DNA of 64,000 nucleotides from Muribaculaceae bacterium Isolate-036 (Harlan) (lineage in GTDB: Bacteria; Bacteroidota; Bacteroidia; Bacteroidales; Muribaculaceae), in assembly GCA_003833075.1 (NCBI GenBank), contig RIAY01000006.1, positions 62,001 through 126,000 on the forward strand, read 5' to 3'. Under the pieces are notes generated by a model. The model made no database searches and had not been told where the DNA came from. It was given only the letters and a program-made list of their open reading frames with translations. Both the position numbers and the translations under genes were made by a program. Shown here one piece after another: positions 9,572-17,852 of the stretch (its first letter is position 1; every line of letters starts with the position of its first letter).

Positions 9572-11194
9572 ATGAAACATTTCTTCGACAAAACTTTGCT
9601 GTTAGCCGCTACTTTTACGGCAGCGACATTCATGTCAGTGCAGACAGAAGCAAGTGCGACAGGCACTCAACCACGTTTCAGACACATCTCTACTGTGAAA
9701 CAGACAAAAGAGGATTCCATAAGAGCCCGCTTTCAAAAAGCCAAGGATGCAATTATCACCGGAGAATATGAAGAAGACTCCCTGTATGTGCGCACTCCCG
9801 ATGAAATAATAGCTCATACTGAAGTCTTGCCGGATATTCCGTCCTTCAACAGGCTCAATGCCCCTTGGGTGTTTTGTGAATACCGCGCGCTCGACAAACA
9901 GCATAAAATCGCAGTGCCTTCGCTCGAATCGCAAAACATCGAGATCTGGAGACTTGCCGACAGACTTTACAAGGAAAATCAGGAAAGTTTACAGGAAGAA
10001 ACCACTGATTCCGTGGCTGAGCGCCGCAAATACCTTGATGAACTATGGGGAATCAAAAGCGAAAATAAGGAAGAGACCGAGGAAAACGAAATCTTTCTTG
10101 ACGAGGAAACCAAGGTTGAACCTCTGCATGATTTTACCTCGAATCCTCGTCCCAGATGGCTCGAAAACGCATACGAGGCTTGGGACATGCAGGAAGACTT
10201 GATGTATCAGATGATGGTCGATGACCCTTCTCTTATCCGGTATGCATACTGGCGCCTTCCTATCCCCCCCTCTTTACCTGAGGAGGACCATGGCTTCATG
10301 GGTTTTCTCAAAAGAAGTTCCACAGGTAGCGTCAATGTGAACGATGCGGTGATTTCCGAATCTGAAATACTGAAGAAACACTGGCTGCATGTGCTCAACG
10401 GCTCTCTGCAGTTCTCCCAGGCATATGTGTCTGACAACTGGTATCAAGGCGGTAACAACCATGTCGCACTTCTGATTAATTTCCTGTGGGATGTGCAGCT
10501 GAACACCGTATGGCATCCGAATCTGCTGCTCCAGAGCACGCTGTCGTACAAACTCGGCCTCAACTCCGTTGAAGATGACCAATACAGGAAATACTCCATT
10601 TCACAGGACATATTCCAGTATAATTTCAAGTTCGGTTACAAGGCTCGCCGCAACTGGTATTATACCATTACAGCCCAGTTCAAGACCCAGCTCCTCAACA
10701 ATTACAAAAAGGATACGGAAACACGCATAGCATCTGTTCTGACTCCCGGCGATCTCAACTTCGGTCTCGGTATGACATACAGCAAGACAAACGCTTCGAA
10801 GAGCATACAGTTCAACGCCTCTATCGCACCGCTGTCATACAACCTTAAAACCGCGATAGACCCGCATATTGACCATGAGTTGTTTGGCATTCCACAGACC
10901 GTCAAATCACAAAGCGAGATAGGTTCAAACGCAGACATAACACTGAACTGGAAAATCGGTAAGATGGTCACATACAAGACACGTCTCTTCCTCTTCACCG
11001 ATTACGACTACTTCCTCGGAGACTGGGAAAATACGCTCAACATACAGTTCTCGCGCTTCTTCTCGACACAGCTTTATGCAAACCTCCGATATGACTCGTC
11101 TGCCGACAAATATGCCGCGCCTAAATGGAAAAGATTCATGCTTAAGGAAATCCTCAGTATAGGTCTGTCGTACACATTTTCTACCAAACAATGA
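9572..11194 (+). CDS. DUF3078 family outer-membrane beta-barrel protein
   Basis: A 540-residue protein. ATG at 9572 opens a signal peptide (MKHFFDKTLLLAATFTAATF); longer in-frame starts add an implausible leader. The first half is charged and probably periplasmic. From about residue 270 it alternates amphipathic strands with the DUF3078 hallmark WYQGGNNH followed by N-rich barrel strands, and ends SIGLSYTFSTKQ. Function is unknown; the family is Bacteroidetes-specific. Its stop overlaps the next start by 4 bases, and two further exported unknowns follow with overlapping ends, so these three are probably one operon. Confidence 0.75.
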   Translation: MKHFFDKTLLLAATFTAATFMSVQTEASATGTQPRFRHISTVKQTKEDSIRARFQKAKDAIITGEYEEDSLYVRTPDEIIAHTEVLPDIPSFNRLNAPWVFCEYRALDKQHKIAVPSLESQNIEIWRLADRLYKENQESLQEETTDSVAERRKYLDELWGIKSENKEETEENEIFLDEETKVEPLHDFTSNPRPRWLENAYEAWDMQEDLMYQMMVDDPSLIRYAYWRLPIPPSLPEEDHGFMGFLKRSSTGSVNVNDAVISESEILKKHWLHVLNGSLQFSQAYVSDNWYQGGNNHVALLINFLWDVQLNTVWHPNLLLQSTLSYKLGLNSVEDDQYRKYSISQDIFQYNFKFGYKARRNWYYTITAQFKTQLLNNYKKDTETRIASVLTPGDLNFGLGMTYSKTNASKSIQFNASIAPLSYNLKTAIDPHIDHELFGIPQTVKSQSEIGSNADITLNWKIGKMVTYKTRLFLFTDYDYFLGDWENTLNIQFSRFFSTQLYANLRYDSSADKYAAPKWKRFMLKEILSIGLSYTFSTKQ

Positions 11195-11757
11195 TGCGGC
11201 ACTTCGGATTTATTAAGACAATGTTAGCAGCCATGACCCTCGCTTGCGGGGCCATGGCTGCTAACGCTCGGGACCAGATGATATTCGACATGGAAAGTGC
11301 CCTTGTATATTGCAGAGAAACCGCGATGGAGGGTCCTGAAGGTATATGGGAGTTTGCCGGAGATGAGACTCAGGTGCTGATAAAAAAAGAGACCAGAGGA
11401 GGAAAAGGCTACGACATAATTGTGATCTCCACCCCTGACTGCCGCCTGAGTCCTGGAGAAACAATAGGCAATATCCAGCCTTCTGCAAAGAAAGGCAAAT
11501 ACAGGATGAAGCTCTACGTATCAAGAAAAATGGGTACGTTTTCAGACTCAAGGACATGCATGGCGGAGTATATCGAAAAAGACGATGCGATACTCACACA
11601 TCCCGTGAAACTCAAGATATCCGTGCGCACGATGTGGTTTCTCCCTAAATTCTGGCGTTCTTTGAAAATCTCCGTTGACAACCCTGCCGCCTCTCTTCCA
11701 CATGGTCTCGTGAGGATATATCCCCGCAAAGAGCCTTCAAAACCCGTATACTTATGA
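11191..11757 (+). CDS. Exported protein of unknown function
   Basis: A 188-residue protein whose ATG overlaps the DUF3078 gene's stop (ATGATG at 11191). Residues 1-27 form a signal peptide ending in AANA. The mature part looks like a beta-rich domain (EGIWEFAGDETQVLI, KYRMKLYVSRK) with no motif I recognise. The downstream gene overlaps its stop by 4 bases. Translational coupling on both sides suggests a three-gene envelope module. The signal-peptide coding region contains a strong inverted repeat (see 11223-11265). Confidence 0.7.
   Translation: MMRHFGFIKTMLAAMTLACGAMAANARDQMIFDMESALVYCRETAMEGPEGIWEFAGDETQVLIKKETRGGKGYDIIVISTPDCRLSPGETIGNIQPSAKKGKYRMKLYVSRKMGTFSDSRTCMAEYIEKDDAILTHPVKLKISVRTMWFLPKFWRSLKISVDNPAASLPHGLVRIYPRKEPSKPVYL
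11223..11265 (+). repeat. 13-bp inverted repeat inside a signal-peptide coding region
   Basis: GTTAGCAGCCATG (11223-11235) pairs perfectly with CATGGCTGCTAAC (11253-11265), and CCC/GGG can extend pairing in the loop. It starts 32 bases into the gene at 11191. It could be a consequence of the near-palindromic peptide, or an RNA element that slows early translation. Confidence 0.7.
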
Positions 11758-12311
11758 AGATTAAGATTACAAGCTGTTCAGTTCTCTCTATTCTGACAGT
11801 TATGATATTGTCCGTTCCCGCGGGAATATCTGCACGAAAAAAAGGATACAAGTTAAAAAACATATCCGAAAACCGGCAGACAGAGGCTGTCAGCGCGATT
11901 GAGACCAGACCGGACACTGCCGCGCAGGAGATGGTTGCCGGCAGCTTTATGGTTGCCTCGCAATGTCCGACATGCAACAGCGGATACGCGTTAGATCAGA
12001 TTGTATTCACAGGTTTCGACAAAAACCAGAACAACGCGAAAGAGAGCTTCTTCATAATAAACAAGACAGACAGGGAACTCACCGGAGTCTCGCTGTATAT
12101 CGAATACATCACTCCCGACAGACGCCAGTTGCACAAACGTTTCCTTAAACTCACATGCAGCATCCCTGCAGGGGAGACCCGAAAAGCGGATATACAGAGC
12201 TGGGACACCCAGAAGAGTTTCTATTACTATAAAAGCAATCCCTCGAAAAGAAAGGGCAACCCCTTTGACGTGAAATTCGACATAATAGCGTATTACCTGA
12301 GGGCTGACTGA
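11754..12311 (+). CDS. Exported protein of unknown function with a CPTC motif
   Basis: A 185-residue protein overlapping the previous gene by 4 bases. Residues 1-27 are a signal peptide. A basic linker follows, then a Cys pair in SQCPTCNSGY and a beta-rich domain (IVFTGFDKNQ, SFFIINKTDRELTGVSLYI) that resembles an immunoglobulin-like fold by pattern only. The two Cys could form a disulfide or bind metal. It is the last gene of the DUF3078 cluster; its TGA abuts the stop of the convergent CLC gene. No family recognised. Confidence 0.65.
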   Translation: MKIKITSCSVLSILTVMILSVPAGISARKKGYKLKNISENRQTEAVSAIETRPDTAAQEMVAGSFMVASQCPTCNSGYALDQIVFTGFDKNQNNAKESFFIINKTDRELTGVSLYIEYITPDRRQLHKRFLKLTCSIPAGETRKADIQSWDTQKSFYYYKSNPSKRKGNPFDVKFDIIAYYLRAD

Positions 12312-13634
12312 TCACTCGCGCCGCGTAGCACGCGTTTTTCGTGTTGAAATCAGGAGCGAATGGACCATCACTATTCCATACGAGATTCCGGCAGCAAGCA
12401 TAAAGCCAAGTATGAACCCATAACGGTCAGAGACCTCAGCAGCTATGAAAATAGCCATAAGCGGAGCCTTGATGGTGCCTGCCATTACCGCAGCTGTTCC
12501 GATCAGTGCGAAATTCTCTATCGGAAGACCGATACCGTAAATGTTGCTTACTGATGCGAACATAAAACCTAAAAGACATCCTGCAAAAATCGCAGGCACA
12601 AATTCTCCGGCAACACCCCCGCCACTGTTCACGGCACCAACCACAGCTCCTTTCAGCAGCAGCATCGCTGTTATGATTCCGAGCAAAAGCGGAAGCCTGG
12701 GAAGATCCCTGAAAAACGGTCCGTATTCCACAAGCCTGTAATACACCCCGTTAACAATATTTGAGACCACATCGTATCCCTCTCCGAACATTGCCGGAAA
12801 CATCATGATGACTATTCCGAGTCCAAGTCCGCAGAGCGCCCCCCTGAGCCATACATTCCCAAGCATTCTTAAAAACCGCGAGGCAAGGGAGAGTGTATAA
12901 GAATAATAGATCGAATAAAAACCGCATACAATTCCTAAAAGCGCTATCCATCCGAAATGGTCGGGAATAAAGTGCATGTCTGTCAGAATCCTGACATTCC
13001 ATGTATACCCACCGAGCACATAAGCAACTCCGAAAGCCGACAGAGACGCGCAGGTCAGAGATACCATGCCGATCACTGACATTTCCATTCTAAGAACCTC
13101 AATGGCAAAAAAAACACCGCCGAGCGGAGATTTGAAAATTCCGGCTATCCCTGCGGCAGCTCCGCAACCGAACAATATACGTGTCGCCGATGGTGAAAAT
13201 TTCATAAGTCTCGCAACCCTGTCTCCTATCGCAGCTCCGGAAAATGCGCAGGGACCTTCGGCACCTGCCGAAGCACCGAAACCGATAGTGACAAGACACC
13301 CCATCAACGGAGAAAAAAGGTGATTTCTACGAAACTTGAAGTTACCGTCAGCAAGCCGGCTCCTGAGCTGGGAGGTGCCATCCGCAAGATTCTCCCCTAC
13401 CGCTTTCTGATAAAAGACAGCCCCCAAAATGGCAATTACAGCGTAGACAATGAAAATCCAGTTCAACCCGCCTGGATGAAGCGGAACACTAAGCATATCA
13501 CCCATCCACGCTATGCCTCTGCGAAGAAAAAATGTACCTGCACCTGTAAGCATGCCGACAATTGTCGCACCGGCGAAAACGACAGCTCCTTCAGGCAATA
13601 ATCCCTGAATCCTTTCCTTTAACCCTGACCTCAT
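12312..13634 (-). CDS. CLC-type chloride channel or Cl-/H+ antiporter
   Basis: A 440-residue integral membrane protein with about ten hydrophobic helices. CLC signatures are in order: a diverged first selectivity loop (NLADGTSQL, near 82-90), the gating-glutamate motif GAEGP (Glu126), GCGAAAGIAGIFKSPLGG, and GGGVAGEFVPAIF for the third pore loop. The gating Glu argues that gating or coupling is retained. There is no C-terminal CBS domain. Its stop codon touches that of the convergent upstream gene with no intergenic base. Confidence 0.9.
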   Translation of the reverse strand: MRSGLKERIQGLLPEGAVVFAGATIVGMLTGAGTFFLRRGIAWMGDMLSVPLHPGGLNWIFIVYAVIAILGAVFYQKAVGENLADGTSQLRSRLADGNFKFRRNHLFSPLMGCLVTIGFGASAGAEGPCAFSGAAIGDRVARLMKFSPSATRILFGCGAAAGIAGIFKSPLGGVFFAIEVLRMEMSVIGMVSLTCASLSAFGVAYVLGGYTWNVRILTDMHFIPDHFGWIALLGIVCGFYSIYYSYTLSLASRFLRMLGNVWLRGALCGLGLGIVIMMFPAMFGEGYDVVSNIVNGVYYRLVEYGPFFRDLPRLPLLLGIITAMLLLKGAVVGAVNSGGGVAGEFVPAIFAGCLLGFMFASVSNIYGIGLPIENFALIGTAAVMAGTIKAPLMAIFIAAEVSDRYGFILGFMLAAGISYGIVMVHSLLISTRKTRATRRE

Positions 13635-13672
13635 AGCTTTTGATTACGCCATATATGACTATACAAAACAGC

Positions 13673-13699
13673 TGCGGAATTTGTTCATTACATTCCGCA
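13673..13699 (-). terminator. Terminator after the TPR/kinase-like gene
   Basis: An 8-bp stem, TGCGGAAT (13673-13680) with ATTCCGCA (13692-13699). Read on the minus strand it follows the gene ending at 13732 and precedes a short T-rich run. It also separates that gene from the CLC gene. Confidence 0.6.
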
Positions 13700-13731
13700 A
13701 CTGCCTTGTAAAACCGTATGTTCCCTCTCCG

Positions 13732-15708
13732 CTATGACAAAGGCAACATAAACACCAGCTTAGCCCCTTCTCCGGATTCTTGATGACCAGTCGATTTCAA
13801 AGAACTGTTTGTAAGGAAGTTGATCATGCGCACCAGTATCAGAGCGGCGTCTCCATTTTCCGATAGACTCTTGTAATCCATAAAATTATCGAAAATCTTC
13901 TCCTCCCTGCCTTCAGGAAGAGAGTTTCCGGAATGCCTGAAGACGAATCTGGCTTTGCCGACGGCTTTGTCTTCTGTGCATTCAAAACCGATTGAACCTC
14001 CCTGGGGAGCAAGTTTTACCGCTACCTGCAGAATATGAGACACGAGCATTCGCAGACATTCCTTGTCTGCATGAATCTCGAAATCCGGATCAGGATAAAT
14101 CACGTTTATATTGATGCTCTTTGTAAGCGTAGACTCAACCTCGGCAATGCGGTCTCTCATGAACGAAGCAACAGAGATGTCATGACGATATTTCTTTGTA
14201 TCTTCCATTGCCACAGAAGAAATGAACATGACATCATTAATTATATAATTCACTGCTTCCGATATGTTTCCGATCTTAGGACGCGGTGAGCGATAATCAG
14301 CGGACTTGTCATCGGAATCGGTTTTTCTGGCGTAATCATAATACCTTCGTTTCTTTATGGCATCGCGTTCGGAGGCAAGCGTTGCGACAAACGAGGATAT
14401 ATCCGCTGATGTCTTCTTGTATTTTGCCCAGAAAAACAAAAGACCGACGAGCATGACCGCTAACGCAACCCACCCTACAATCACAAAAATCATTATCTTG
14501 CGCGTAGCAAGAATCTGCCCGTTCTTGTTTTCAAGTTCAAGTTCGGCATTCTCTGCCCTCAATGCGCTCACATCATATTTTACCTGAAGCTCATTATATT
14601 TCTGCCGGGCATCAACGGAGTTTATCTCACGGTTTATAGCATCGAGTTCTTTTTGCGCGATATCCAGATTGGTCTGGTCCCCGATAGCGGAAGCTGCCTC
14701 CACAAGCATCTCAAGCATTCTTTTCCGCAATATATGCGACCGCTCTATGCTCAGCTGACATCTTATATATGGTATCGCCTCCGCATATCGCCCGTTCTTC
14801 ATCGCATGATAGGCTGACGCACGTCTGTTATATTCCATTGTCGACTTCACATCCTCGTTCCGTTCTGCAATGGCAAGAATTTTGGAATAAAGGTCATTGG
14901 CCTCATCAATGCTCAGGCTATCGTAGTTGCTGAGCATCCGCCGGTATATTATAAATCGGTTTACATCCAGATTCCGATATTTACGCCCCTGCGCTTTATA
15001 TCTCTTTTCGAGATTGTCAATCTCCTTGAGAAGAATACGGTCAGCTGCAAGTGCTTTATCATGATTACCGGTGATGCTGTAGATATTGGCACTCTCCGTG
15101 TAATAAATGTTTTTGAGCGCATAATTGTCGATACCCGATGCCTTCATCAGTTCTCCAAGATCATCCATATAGTTTACAAGCATATCTCCCTTGGCAAAAA
15201 CGCTCAGATACTCGCAGATCGTGAACAGCCGCTCGACTTTACCATATTTGTCAAGTTTGTTATCTTCCGGAACAATAGTACGCGCGATACGCTCCTGACG
15301 CTCTTTCTCGGAAATATTCCGCGCGATTGCCGACAGACGCCTTATCTTCACAAATAATGCAGTCTCCTTTTTTTCTTTACAGTCGGGCAAGGTTCTCACA
15401 CGACGCTCTATATCTGCCAATACCGAGTCGCTGGAACCCACATTCGCCATCTGGCGCGCCATATCGAAACGAACTGTGTTGTCGCCTCCTCTGGCAGCAA
15501 CGGCATCAAGTTCCTTACAGACATTCATATAGTCTCTGCGACTCGAAAGATCGAATATGTCGTAAAGTATCTTTATTGAATCCTGGTTTGTCTTCACCGT
15601 AGCCAGCTCCTCTCTGAGTCTGGCAATCATAGCTCGCTTATCGGGAGTCGCGTATCCCTCTGTCGGAAGTATCAGAAGTGTAAATAAAAGAAGAATAAAC
15701 TTTTTCAT
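13732..15708 (-). CDS. TPR-containing membrane protein with a degenerate histidine-kinase-like C-terminus
   Basis: A 658-residue protein. A signal peptide (1-20) leads into a periplasmic helical-repeat region (about 20-380) with TPR-like pairs. A coiled coil (about 375-405), one membrane helix (about 410-432) and a cytoplasmic region follow. The C-terminal 150 residues resemble a GHKL ATPase (ADKECLRMLVSHILQ as an N-box-like helix), but no H-box with a phosphorylatable His and no clear GxG lid are seen. It may be a sensor that lost catalysis or a Bacteroidales-specific regulator family. No response regulator is adjacent. Function unknown. Confidence 0.65.
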   Translation of the reverse strand: MKKFILLLFTLLILPTEGYATPDKRAMIARLREELATVKTNQDSIKILYDIFDLSSRRDYMNVCKELDAVAARGGDNTVRFDMARQMANVGSSDSVLADIERRVRTLPDCKEKKETALFVKIRRLSAIARNISEKERQERIARTIVPEDNKLDKYGKVERLFTICEYLSVFAKGDMLVNYMDDLGELMKASGIDNYALKNIYYTESANIYSITGNHDKALAADRILLKEIDNLEKRYKAQGRKYRNLDVNRFIIYRRMLSNYDSLSIDEANDLYSKILAIAERNEDVKSTMEYNRRASAYHAMKNGRYAEAIPYIRCQLSIERSHILRKRMLEMLVEAASAIGDQTNLDIAQKELDAINREINSVDARQKYNELQVKYDVSALRAENAELELENKNGQILATRKIMIFVIVGWVALAVMLVGLLFFWAKYKKTSADISSFVATLASERDAIKKRRYYDYARKTDSDDKSADYRSPRPKIGNISEAVNYIINDVMFISSVAMEDTKKYRHDISVASFMRDRIAEVESTLTKSININVIYPDPDFEIHADKECLRMLVSHILQVAVKLAPQGGSIGFECTEDKAVGKARFVFRHSGNSLPEGREEKIFDNFMDYKSLSENGDAALILVRMINFLTNSSLKSTGHQESGEGAKLVFMLPLS

Positions 15709-15740
15709 AAAGTATCAGAGGCACTAATACCCCTTTATCG

Positions 15741-15748
15741 CAAAATTA
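15741..15748 (-). promoter_or_regulatory. -7 element for the TPR/kinase-like gene
   Basis: On the minus strand this reads TAATTTTG, an exact -7 match, about 33 bases upstream of the start at 15708. The -33 region is only TTTC-like. Confidence 0.5.
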
Positions 15749-16040
15749 CAAAAAATCTCTGGAATAACCTCGAAAAAAGGGAGAAATGATGCTAAACAAC
15801 TTAATATCAGAGTCGTTACGATGTCAAATGATGACAAGCCGAAAAATCGGAAAACGCAAAGAAAAGCGGATTCAAGAAGAAGAATGGTTTGCAAATCAGT
15901 ACAACCATCCGCGATAGCGGCAAGATTCAATTGTGAATAGGAACTGCACCTACGGGGGCGTTTGTTGAAATAAATATACTTGACAGATGCTATTATGAAG
16001 ACATTAGCAACAATCAAATCATTATCGTTATTATGGACAT
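15749..16040. other. Intergenic stretch without a supported gene
   Basis: Beyond the promoter I see no supported gene here. A 97-codon minus-strand open frame crosses it (15724-16017), but it has no family resemblance and its end lies in the promoter, so it is probably chance. Confidence 0.5.
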
Positions 16041-16253
16041 TTAAAGTAAAAAAGATATTCCTATAATGATTAAAGCAATAGATGCAAATATGTATCTATA
16101 TCTTTTTGTAGAAAACATTGCTCCTATACAGGAGATAGATACAGCAAATTGCATACATTTCAAACTTAACTCTGTAGTCTTAAATATACACATAGACAAA
16201 AAAGATAATGCCAAAACAAATATTATAGCATTCAATATATATTTCAGTTTCAT
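16041..16253 (-). CDS. Small membrane protein of unknown function
   Basis: A 70-residue AT-rich gene. ATG at 16251-16253 gives a protein made almost entirely of three hydrophobic segments (about 5-24, 32-47 and 54-70) separated by short basic turns (STKRYRYI). In-frame starts further upstream add a polar leader and are less likely. The composition resembles other small 2-3 helix proteins of Bacteroidetes accessory regions. No function can be proposed. The call rests only on the consistent membrane pattern. Confidence 0.45.
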   Translation of the reverse strand: MKLKYILNAIIFVLALSFLSMCIFKTTELSLKCMQFAVSISCIGAMFSTKRYRYIFASIALIIIGISFLL

Positions 16254-16560
16254 ATTACTTTGATTTACATTGACCTTATTATCAGTAGCATATAAATTGC
16301 TCATCCTATCACAATAACCAATCCTATACAAGAGAACAAGTACAAGAGAACAAGGTGAATCTCTTTTCCTTGTATTTCAGCACATAGACCAGCCCGATAA
16401 TAGCACATAAAGGAATATTAGATGAATCTGCATTTTTCCCTTTGTTTACAAGGTATTTATATGTTCTTTCATCCTTTCTTTGCTCAATTTGCGAATCTCA
16501 CGGTTCTCTTTGTTTTGTTGTAGCATACATTTATGCAACTTAATGTTCCTATGATTCAGT
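16254..16560. other. AT-rich intergenic region
   Basis: No gene, tRNA or consensus promoter was found. The only structure seen is the tandem 14-bp repeat at 16327-16354. Confidence 0.5.
16327..16354. repeat. Tandem direct repeat, two 14-bp copies
   Basis: TACAAGAGAACAAG occurs twice back to back (16327-16340, 16341-16354). This could come from slippage or be a direct-repeat binding site; its role is unknown. Confidence 0.8.
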
Positions 16561-16971
16561 TTAATCTATTTTCTCTAATTCAATTGTAGCTACTTTCTCT
16601 TTATCTGGACTAATTTCATTCTGTATAATGGTTATATGTTTTTGGGTATAGCTTTTGATAATCCATGGGGCTCCCCCCAAATATAAAGCATTGCTATTAA
16701 ATGTGATATATTTCCCTTCTATTGTATAAGTAATATCAATTTCATCGTAACCTTCCCAATTTACCTTCCCTTTCCGAGTATCTACAAATTGCATACCGAC
16801 CCCCATATTTTGTACTGTCCAAGCCTCACAATGTCCTGTTCCACGCCATGAAGTCTGATAAAGTGCTTCGGGGGTTAATTCATTTGTCTGTTCATTATCA
16901 TCGTCGCAGCTTATAAAACTGAATGTACAGAGGAATAGCATAAGTATTCCAAGAATTTCTTTTGTTTTCAT
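16561..16971 (-). CDS. Small lipoprotein, lipocalin-like pattern
   Basis: A 136-residue protein with a lipoprotein signal (hydrophobic segment, then FSFISCDDDNE; Cys21 or so would be lipidated, and the acidic run after it favours surface export in Bacteroidetes). The mature part has short beta strands (YQTSWRGTGHCEAW, YTIEGKYITFNSN, IELEKI) resembling small lipocalin-like domain proteins. It is AT-rich, lies next to a Crp-type regulator gene, and has two TATCTTTG-like -7 boxes on the minus strand at 17036-17054 without a good -33. Ligand unknown. Confidence 0.7.
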   Translation of the reverse strand: MKTKEILGILMLFLCTFSFISCDDDNEQTNELTPEALYQTSWRGTGHCEAWTVQNMGVGMQFVDTRKGKVNWEGYDEIDITYTIEGKYITFNSNALYLGGAPWIIKSYTQKHITIIQNEISPDKEKVATIELEKID

Positions 16972-17126
16972 ATTCTCTTTTTTAATCTCTTGTTTAACTC
17001 ATTCAATCTTTATTTTGTCTCTTCGTTGAACCAACCAAAGATAAGACAAAGATAAAAAGAAAAATCCTTTGGCAGATTAAGATACTCCTGGAATATTGTT
17101 ATGAATGTAAATTTCTAAACCTATGT

Positions 17127-17711
17127 TTATTTTTTATTGTCAAGACTTTGCTTGCGTCTGATTCGGCTCATGTGTACGGGTGTAATTTTGAGGTAGGATG
17201 CTATTTCTTTTAGTGATACCATTTGAAGGATTGCAGGGCATTTTTTTAAAAGTTGGAGGTAACGCTCTTCCGGTGTGAATCTGAATAAATCCAAATAACG
17301 TGAATATGATTGGAAAAACATCTGTTCGGCTGCGATACGGGCTATCCGTTGGCTTTCTTTGTTCTCCTCGAATTTTTGCTGTAAGAATGCAGAAGAACAG
17401 ATGTAAATATCGCACGGGATTATCGCCTGTATATTCAATTCTGATTTCATACCATATAAACAAGTGGGATAATCGCCTATAAATTCATTTGGAAAGGAAA
17501 AACCGACATTATACGGTTTGTTTTCTGTCCGGTTGATGCAACTGTATTTGACTACGCCTGACAAGATAAACCCGAAGAAAGAACATGCATCACCTTCATG
17601 GAGAATAAACTCATTCTTTTTATAATGTCGTAATTCTCCATGTTTCAGACACAACTCCTTGAAGAAGTCTATGTCTATGTTACTCATATATGAATTGAAT
17701 TCGGTTATCAT
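17127..17711 (-). CDS. Crp/Fnr-family transcriptional regulator
   Basis: A 194-residue cytoplasmic regulator. The cyclic-nucleotide-binding-like beta-roll covers about residues 10-120 (FILHEGDACSFFGFILSGVVKY) and the C-terminal helix-turn-helix about 160-190 (VSLKEIASYLKITPVHMSRIRRK). It lacks the Cys cluster of Fnr and the full cAMP-binding signature, like many Bacteroidetes Crp homologues with unknown ligands. The start could instead be Met9. It lies between a lipoprotein gene and the sulfatase, all on the minus strand with gaps above 140 bases; its targets are unknown. Confidence 0.85.
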   Translation of the reverse strand: MITEFNSYMSNIDIDFFKELCLKHGELRHYKKNEFILHEGDACSFFGFILSGVVKYSCINRTENKPYNVGFSFPNEFIGDYPTCLYGMKSELNIQAIIPCDIYICSSAFLQQKFEENKESQRIARIAAEQMFFQSYSRYLDLFRFTPEERYLQLLKKCPAILQMVSLKEIASYLKITPVHMSRIRRKQSLDNKK

Positions 17712-17852
17712 TTGTATATAAGAGAAATGTATAAAAAATATCTGAATTTCCAGGTTTAAAGTTTAGTCTGTTTTTTGTCTATATATCCAAACCGTACTAA
17801 ACTATTTTCTGTTGACTGCAAGACATATGTACTGGCGAAAAGAGTAAGAGCT

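Noticed and set aside
15724..16017. 97-codon minus-strand frame
   Set aside because: It overlaps the promoter of the next gene and lacks any family or membrane pattern.
16327..16354. CRISPR-like repeat
   Set aside because: Only two adjacent copies without a spacer; no CRISPR array was seen anywhere in the window.
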